Origin: Flavobacteriales bacterium UBA2798
GTDB taxonomy: Bacteria > Bacteroidota > Bacteroidia > Flavobacteriales_D > UBA2798
NCBI GenBank assembly: GCA_002351955.1
Contig: DEHO01000036.1
Span: forward strand, 289,555 to 300,301
DNA length: 10,747 bases
Reading direction: 5' to 3'
Position 1 is the first letter of the stretch; the number at the start of each line of letters is the position of its first letter. The notes beneath the pieces were generated by a model. That model worked only from the letters and a program-made list of their open reading frames with translations. It searched no databases and was not told the origin of the DNA. Both the position numbers and the translations under genes were made by a program. Of the stretch, positions 6,470-10,747 are shown piece after piece.

Positions 6470-7616
6470 GAAAAAGATTCTTACCATAGTTGGTGCCCGA
6501 CCGCAAATCATTAAAGCAGCAGCCCTAAGCAGGGTTATCCGTAATCAGTTTTCTGATGTTTTACAGGAAAAAATCCTGCACACTGGTCAGCATTACGACG
6601 ATAGTATGTCCGCCGTTTTTTTTCGTGAGCTTGGCATTCCTCAACCGGATTTTCAGTTAAGTGTAGGTTCAGGATCGCATGGGCAGCAAACTGCAAAAAT
6701 GCTGGAAGGAATTGAGAAGGTGTTATTGGACGAAGCAATTGATGCTCTTGTTGTTTATGGAGACACCAACTCTACGGTTGCAGGAGCACTTGCTGCGTCT
6801 AAGTTGCGGATTCCGGTTGTTCATATTGAGGCAGGATTAAGATCGTTCAATAAATCAATGCCTGAAGAAATCAATCGAATTCTTACCGATCATGTTTCTT
6901 CTTTATTGTTTACGCCTACTCAAACCGGCTTAAGGAATTTAGTTAAAGAAGGATTTAACCCGGGTTCAAAACCACCTTTTTCAGCCGATAATCCTGGTGT
7001 TTTTCATTGTGGGGATGTGATGTATGACAATAGTCTGTTTTTTGCATCGAAAGCAATTCAACACGAAACTATTTTTCGAGATTTGGGTTGTTCATCCGGC
7101 AATTTTGCCCTTGCTACAATTCATCGCGACAATAATACCGATCAGGTTGAGCGATTGCAATCAATTTTTACTGCATTACTACATATTGCGGAAGAAAAGT
7201 CGATGCCAATCATACTCCCATTGCATCCCCGTACAAAAGCAAGAATACAACAATCAAAAGGCGATACTTTGTTTGACAAGGTGAATGCGTCGCCGAATAT
7301 CCACATCATTGAGCCGGCTTCTTTTCTTCAAATGATTGCGCTTGAAAAAAATGCGGCAATAATACTAACCGATTCGGGTGGTGTTCAGAAGGAAGCTTAT
7401 TACTTTGGTAAGCCATGTGTCATCTTGCGTCCCGAAACCGAATGGGTTGAATTGATTACCGCAGGAGCCGCGGTTCTTGCTGATGCGGATACCGGACGAA
7501 TCATTGGGGGTTATGAGCATTTGATCGGTAAAGATTTAAGTGAATCACCGGGTTTTTATGGCGATGGTAATGCAGCGGTTTTTATTGCTGAAACAATTAT
7601 TGGTTTACTGAAATGA
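6468..7616 (+). CDS. wecB: UDP-N-acetylglucosamine 2-epimerase, non-hydrolysing type
   Basis: 382 aa, the normal length. Non-hydrolysing members interconvert UDP-GlcNAc and UDP-ManNAc, or related UDP-sugars, for surface-polysaccharide synthesis in the cytoplasm. Landmarks are GARPQIIKA near the N-terminus (9-17), HTGQHYDDSM (38-47), YGDTNST (97-103) with Asp99, HIEAGLRS (119-126) with Glu121, PEEINR (132-137), His219 in ATIHRDNN, PLHPRT (251-256), LTDSGGVQKEA (300-310) and RPETEWVE (321-328). These cover the substrate and catalytic positions known for WecB. HRDNN replaces the HRREN of enterobacterial WecB, a variant I also recall in other Bacteroidota. The last codons overlap the next gene by 4 bp (ATGA), implying translational coupling. 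The exact substrate (UDP-GlcNAc or a WbpI-type uronate) cannot be read from sequence, so the wecB symbol is by family. Confidence 0.92.
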   Translation: MKKILTIVGARPQIIKAAALSRVIRNQFSDVLQEKILHTGQHYDDSMSAVFFRELGIPQPDFQLSVGSGSHGQQTAKMLEGIEKVLLDEAIDALVVYGDTNSTVAGALAASKLRIPVVHIEAGLRSFNKSMPEEINRILTDHVSSLLFTPTQTGLRNLVKEGFNPGSKPPFSADNPGVFHCGDVMYDNSLFFASKAIQHETIFRDLGCSSGNFALATIHRDNNTDQVERLQSIFTALLHIAEEKSMPIILPLHPRTKARIQQSKGDTLFDKVNASPNIHIIEPASFLQMIALEKNAAIILTDSGGVQKEAYYFGKPCVILRPETEWVELITAGAAVLADADTGRIIGGYEHLIGKDLSESPGFYGDGNAAVFIAETIIGLLK

Positions 7617-8920
7617 TCTTAGTTTTCGCTGAACATATTGGTCCGCGTTTGCAATATACTTTGCGTGAAATTAGTCGTCGATGGATGTGTGAAATGGATG
7701 TAACTGATGATCTCGATTCTTTTAAAAAGTGCCAGGGCGTTAAAATAAATTATTCTTCGAGAACAGATTTGGCGAGTGCATTTTCAATTCGCCCATCCGG
7801 ATTACTAAATGAGAACGGAGTCAAAAACGTTGAATTTCCCTATATACTGATTGATAAAATCCCTTGTTTTTTTCCTTTGGAAGAAGGTGATATTTCATTC
7901 GATGTTTTTTCTTCTATTTTCTTTTTATTGAGTCGATACGAAGAATACACTTGTGATAAGAAAGATAAACACGGTAGATTCCCGGTCGAATGTTCTGTTT
8001 TGTTTCGTGCCAATGTGCTTGAGAAGCCGGTTATAGAATATCAATTGAAATTGCTTTCCGAAAAAGTAAAAAGATATTTTCCGGAGTGGAATCCCGGAAA
8101 AAAAACTGCCCGAATTTGGATGACATTTGATATTGATAATGCCTGGGCATTCAAAAACAAATCGATTTTCGTAAGAGCAGGATCAGCATTTAGAGATTTA
8201 CTTAAAGGTGATTTCACCACAATTAAATTACGCAGGAAAGTGATAAGCGGAAAGACTGAAGATCCTTACGATACTTATTCCCGCTGGATTCCGCAATTGA
8301 AAAATCCTGAACAATTGTACCGTTGCTTTTTCTTATTAGGCAACCGTGCGCAATTTGACCGTTCCATCCGTTTCGATCATCCGCAACTGGTTAAGTTGAT
8401 TAAGGAAATTGAACAACAGATTCCGGTGGGCATCCATCCTTCTTATGCTTCGCATCAGGATTCGACTGTATTCCACAAAGAGGTCGCCAGATTGCAATCC
8501 ATAATTGAAGATCCGGTTAGGTATTCACGATTCCATTATTTGAAATTTTCTCTTCCTGAATCATACCGCAATCTTGAAAATGCAGGTATTCTGGAAGATC
8601 ACAGTATGGGACATGCATCGCACGCAGGTTTTCGGGCAGGCACCTGTTTTCCGTTTAAGTTTTATGATTTGGAGCAGGAGCGGATTTCTTCGCTGGAAAT
8701 AATACCATTGACCGCTATGGATGGCACCCTCTGTGAGTATATGGGCATGTCGCCGGAAGCCGCAATGCAATTATCGAAGAAGCTATGGGATGAGGTTAGC
8801 CTTTTCGGAGGTGAATTGGTTTTTCTTTGGCATAACGAAACCTTAAACGATAAGGGTAAATGGCAGGGTTGGTATAATGTGTTCTTACATCAACTCAGGC
8901 TTTCTGCAATTCCGGGTTGA
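7613..8920 (+). CDS. Polysaccharide-deacetylase-like protein with an N-terminal DUF7033-type domain
   Basis: 435 aa, with no signal peptide or membrane segment, so probably cytoplasmic. Residues about 1-165 form an N-terminal domain of the kind found on Bacteroidota deacetylase-like proteins (FFLLSRYEEY near 103-112 and HGRFPVE near 120-126). The rest resembles a NodB/CE4 barrel. MTFDIDNAWAF (170-180) replaces the usual TFDDG-type motif, keeping Asp173 and Asp175. VGIHPSYAS (272-280) stands where CE4 enzymes have an HxxxH-type metal motif. HSMGHASHAGFRAGT (330-344) and FLWHNET (405-411) supply further conserved-looking His and Arg. Whether it deacetylates, and what, is unknown: the metal triad is not canonical. 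Start and stop of the pair overlap by 4 bp with the epimerase, which points to a joint glycan or amino-sugar pathway. The 3' end overlaps the convergent hydrolase gene. Confidence 0.82.
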   Translation: MILVFAEHIGPRLQYTLREISRRWMCEMDVTDDLDSFKKCQGVKINYSSRTDLASAFSIRPSGLLNENGVKNVEFPYILIDKIPCFFPLEEGDISFDVFSSIFFLLSRYEEYTCDKKDKHGRFPVECSVLFRANVLEKPVIEYQLKLLSEKVKRYFPEWNPGKKTARIWMTFDIDNAWAFKNKSIFVRAGSAFRDLLKGDFTTIKLRRKVISGKTEDPYDTYSRWIPQLKNPEQLYRCFFLLGNRAQFDRSIRFDHPQLVKLIKEIEQQIPVGIHPSYASHQDSTVFHKEVARLQSIIEDPVRYSRFHYLKFSLPESYRNLENAGILEDHSMGHASHAGFRAGTCFPFKFYDLEQERISSLEIIPLTAMDGTLCEYMGMSPEAAMQLSKKLWDEVSLFGGELVFLWHNETLNDKGKWQGWYNVFLHQLRLSAIPG

Positions 8921-9555
8921 AGAAAATAGTTTTCTCTTTTTTCACGACCAATGGTTGTTAAAGGACCGTGTCCGGAATACACTTTATAGTTATCGCCCAA
9001 TGGAAGTATCTTTTTTTGAATGCTTTCCATTAAAACTTTCATTGATCCGCCAGGAAGATCGGTTCTTCCAATACTGCCGGAAAAAAGGACATCACCTGAA
9101 ATCACGTATTCTTCTGCTCTGTTGATGAAAGCAACGTGCCCCGGACAGTGTCCCGGAACAAACACTACATCGAAAACAGTTGACCCGAATTGAATTTTAT
9201 CTCCTTCTTTCAAAAAGTTAGCAGGTTCCGGAGATTCCTCAATTGTTCCAACCCCGAAAATATGTGCATAATTGGGTAGTGAATGCAAGGTGACCAGATC
9301 CTCACGGTGGAGTTCCAGTCCCAACCCCCATTTTTCAGCAACAAAACGGTTCCCTAAAACATGATCAATGTGGGCATGAGTATTCAGAAGTTTAACCGGT
9401 TTCAGGTTGTTTGAACTGATGTAATCGGCCAATTCACGCTTTTCTGAGGGATCGAAACAGCCCGGATCGATGATAACACATTGACCTGAGGGATCAGCTA
9501 CCACATATGTGTTTTCCTGAAAGGGGTTAAAGGTAAAAACCTTGACAGTACTCAT
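8890..9555 (-). CDS. Metallo-beta-lactamase-fold hydrolase, glyoxalase II-like
   Basis: 221 aa, shorter than classical glyoxalase II (about 250) and matching the stand-alone MBL hydrolases often named GloB-like. The first metal motif THAHIDHV (59-66) is intact, with His60, His62, Asp64 and His65. Further ligands follow: His136 in PGHCPGH, Asp155 in SGDVLFSGSIGRTD, and His196 in SGHGPLT. All seven positions expected for a two-metal site are present. The N-terminus FTFNPFQENTYVV is typical of this subfamily, and no signal peptide is seen, so it is cytoplasmic. It likely cleaves a thioester or similar metabolite; the true substrate is unknown, and glutathione is uncommon in Bacteroidota. Its 3' end overlaps the convergent deacetylase-like gene by 31 bp. 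A minus-strand TATTTTTA (9580-9573) is a possible -7 box just upstream. Confidence 0.92.
   Translation of the reverse strand: MSTVKVFTFNPFQENTYVVADPSGQCVIIDPGCFDPSEKRELADYISSNNLKPVKLLNTHAHIDHVLGNRFVAEKWGLGLELHREDLVTLHSLPNYAHIFGVGTIEESPEPANFLKEGDKIQFGSTVFDVVFVPGHCPGHVAFINRAEEYVISGDVLFSGSIGRTDLPGGSMKVLMESIQKKILPLGDNYKVYSGHGPLTTIGREKRENYFLQPGIAESLS
8921..8942 (+). terminator. Weak AT-rich hairpin with T-tract directly after the deacetylase-like gene
   Basis: AGAAAA (8921-8926) and TTTTCT (8930-8935) can pair around a TAG loop, followed by C and six T (8937-8942). It begins at the base after the TGA stop and lies inside the 3' coding end of the convergent hydrolase gene. With a single G-C pair in the stem it is weak, so the call is tentative. 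Confidence 0.3.
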
Positions 9556-9572
9556 TTGTTCTTCTTAGACTG

Positions 9573-9580
9573 TAAAAATA
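9573..9580 (-). promoter_or_regulatory. Possible -7 element for the MBL hydrolase gene
   Basis: Read on the minus strand this is TATTTTTA, 7 of 8 against TAnnTTTG counting the two free positions, with A in place of the last G. It lies 18-25 bases before the ATG, leaving a leader of only about 10 bases. No -33 element is recognised, so this is weak. Confidence 0.3.
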
Positions 9581-9601
9581 CTAAGATTGGTTCTGATTAG
9601 T

Positions 9602-9609
9602 TATATTTA
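9602..9609 (+). promoter_or_regulatory. Possible -7 element for the exported propeller protein gene
   Basis: TATATTTA matches TAnnTTTG except for the final base. It ends 16 bases before the ATG at 9626, implying a leader under 10 bases. The 70-bp gap between the two divergent genes is AT-rich, so a chance match is possible. Confidence 0.3.
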
Positions 9610-9625
9610 CAATGCATTTTCGCCT

Positions 9626-10747
9626 ATGAATCGTTTTCTGCGCTTTATTGTAATCAATCTTGTCGTTTTTGCCCTTTGCAACAAGGCAACTGCGCAGTTC
9701 TATAACGGTTCGCACATGCAATTCGGGAAAAATAGAGTTCAATACAATGGATTTACCTGGATGTCGCAGAATTATGAGCGGTTTAAGGTTTATTATTCCA
9801 TGGGAGGGAAAATTCACGCTGAATATGTCGCTCAATCCGCCCACCGTCAGTTACAGGAGATTGAGAAGATGTTTGATTTTTACATCTCGGATAAACTTGA
9901 ATTCATTATTTACAATTCACAATCTCAGTTTCGTCAGAGTAATGTTGGAATTACAGGCGATGAGACGTACAATATTGGCGGTGTTACACGAATGGTTGGT
10001 AACAAGGTTTTTCTTTTTTACGAAGGGGATCACCGTAAACTCGATCGACAGATTCGTGCAGGATTAGCTACTGTTCTGATCAACCAAATGATGTATGGCG
10101 CAAATTGGAGAGATGTCCTGAAGAATTCTGCGCTCTTAACATTGCCTGAGTGGTACCTGCAAGGTTTTGTCTCCTATGTTTCTGAGCCATGGAGCGTAGA
10201 AACAGAGGGATTTGTAAAGGACGGAGTAATGAGTGGTCGTTACGACAGATTTTACCGTCTTGAAGGTGTGCATGCACAGTATGCAGGACATGCGATGTGG
10301 AATTATATTGTTGAGGTTTACGGTCAGGCCGTAATCCCCAATATTCTATACATGACTCGTATTTCGAGAAATGTTGAAAGTGGGTTTGTCTTCGTTATTG
10401 GTTCAGGATTACGGAAACTATCGGCCGACTATGTAGCCTATTATAAAATGAAATTTGCCGATGACGCAAAAGTTCTTCAAACGCCTACACTAGAAGAATT
10501 GCCAATTAAAACAAAAAATAATATTGTCTACCAGCAATTCAGGGTTAGTCCTAATGGAAAGCATGCTGCTTTTGTTACAAATCAAATGGGGCAGTATAAG
10601 GTTTGGATTCAGGATCTGGAAACCCATTCGAAAAAGCGACTCTGTAAAGGCGAGCAAAAACTAAATAGAATAAACGATTATTCGTATCCAGTACTTGGAT
10701 GGCATCCTACCGGTCAAGGTTTGGCTTATGTAGTTGAAAAGAAAGGT
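9626..10747 (+). CDS. Exported protein: degenerate gluzincin-like domain plus PD40/TolB-like beta-propeller (3' partial)
   Basis: 374 codons are open to the window edge with no stop, so the protein is truncated here by the window, not by mutation. Residues 1-23 are a signal peptide (hydrophobic FIVINLVVFAL, likely cleavage near ATAQ). Residues about 35-280 resemble the peptidase MA-like fold: YERFKVYYSMGG (53-64), RQIRAGLATVLINQMMYG (141-158) where active relatives have HExxH, and LPEWYLQGFVSYV (173-185) resembling their P-x-W-x-x-EG-x-x-x-Y segment. Neither an HExxH nor the partner Glu is seen, so catalysis is unlikely. From about 312 onward, VSPNGKHAAFVTN, VWIQDLETHSKKRL and LGWHPTGQGLAYV are PD40-type propeller blades as in TolB. 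I recall large Bacteroidota proteins of this layout, about 1000 aa. Location would be periplasm or surface; role unknown. It is divergent from the MBL hydrolase. Confidence 0.82.
   Translation, partial: MNRFLRFIVINLVVFALCNKATAQFYNGSHMQFGKNRVQYNGFTWMSQNYERFKVYYSMGGKIHAEYVAQSAHRQLQEIEKMFDFYISDKLEFIIYNSQSQFRQSNVGITGDETYNIGGVTRMVGNKVFLFYEGDHRKLDRQIRAGLATVLINQMMYGANWRDVLKNSALLTLPEWYLQGFVSYVSEPWSVETEGFVKDGVMSGRYDRFYRLEGVHAQYAGHAMWNYIVEVYGQAVIPNILYMTRISRNVESGFVFVIGSGLRKLSADYVAYYKMKFADDAKVLQTPTLEELPIKTKNNIVYQQFRVSPNGKHAAFVTNQMGQYKVWIQDLETHSKKRLCKGEQKLNRINDYSYPVLGWHPTGQGLAYVVEKKG

Noticed and set aside
9660..10067. 135-aa plus-strand open frame and the minus-strand frames at 9581-9844 and 10080-10277
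   Set aside because: They are shadows of the exported propeller gene that starts at 9626 and stays open to the edge with a signal peptide and family motifs.

Overview
The window reads as a gene-dense chromosomal segment of a Bacteroidota bacterium, most likely in or near the Flavobacteriales. Three things support this: matches to the Bacteroidota promoter -7 element (TAnnTTTG) ahead of several genes; an archaeal/eukaryotic-type ProRS with no editing insertion; and a FadL/OmpP1-type outer-membrane protein plus a Tyr/Gly-rich surface protein beside proS and rpsT, an order I recall from Flavobacteria. Codon use looks even throughout and I see no insertion sequence, integrase, phage gene or CRISPR array. 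This looks like core genome, not an island.

Left part (1-2880, minus strand): a strong hairpin terminator closes a two-gene unit. The first gene of the unit encodes a low-complexity Y/G/N- then S/G-rich exported protein. Thirteen bases later the second begins, a FadL-like beta-barrel with a GTG start. Divergent from them is proS, and the two promoters appear to overlap in a near-palindrome at 2915-2929.

Middle (2967-5654, plus strand): proS is followed 7 bp later by a conserved Bacteroidota gene of unknown function. Next come tRNA-Glu(UUC) with its own promoter, rpsT (ribosomal protein S20), and a strong terminator. This is a translation-centred block.

Right part (5728-8920, plus strand): radC, then a pair overlapping by 4 bp, made of a non-hydrolysing UDP-GlcNAc 2-epimerase (wecB-like) and an atypical polysaccharide-deacetylase-like protein. 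The pair probably acts in surface-glycan synthesis. A glyoxalase II-like metallo-beta-lactamase-fold hydrolase lies convergent and overlaps the deacetylase tail by 31 bp. Divergent from that hydrolase, an exported protein runs off the right edge. It has a gluzincin-like N-terminal region without a recognisable HExxH motif, followed by PD40/TolB-like propeller repeats.

I do not see a convincing new defence or mobile system. The best candidates for undescribed biology are the repeat-rich surface protein paired with the FadL-like barrel, the unknown protein after proS, the epimerase/deacetylase pair, and the peptidase-like/propeller protein at the edge. No stretch over 300 bases lacks a gene.
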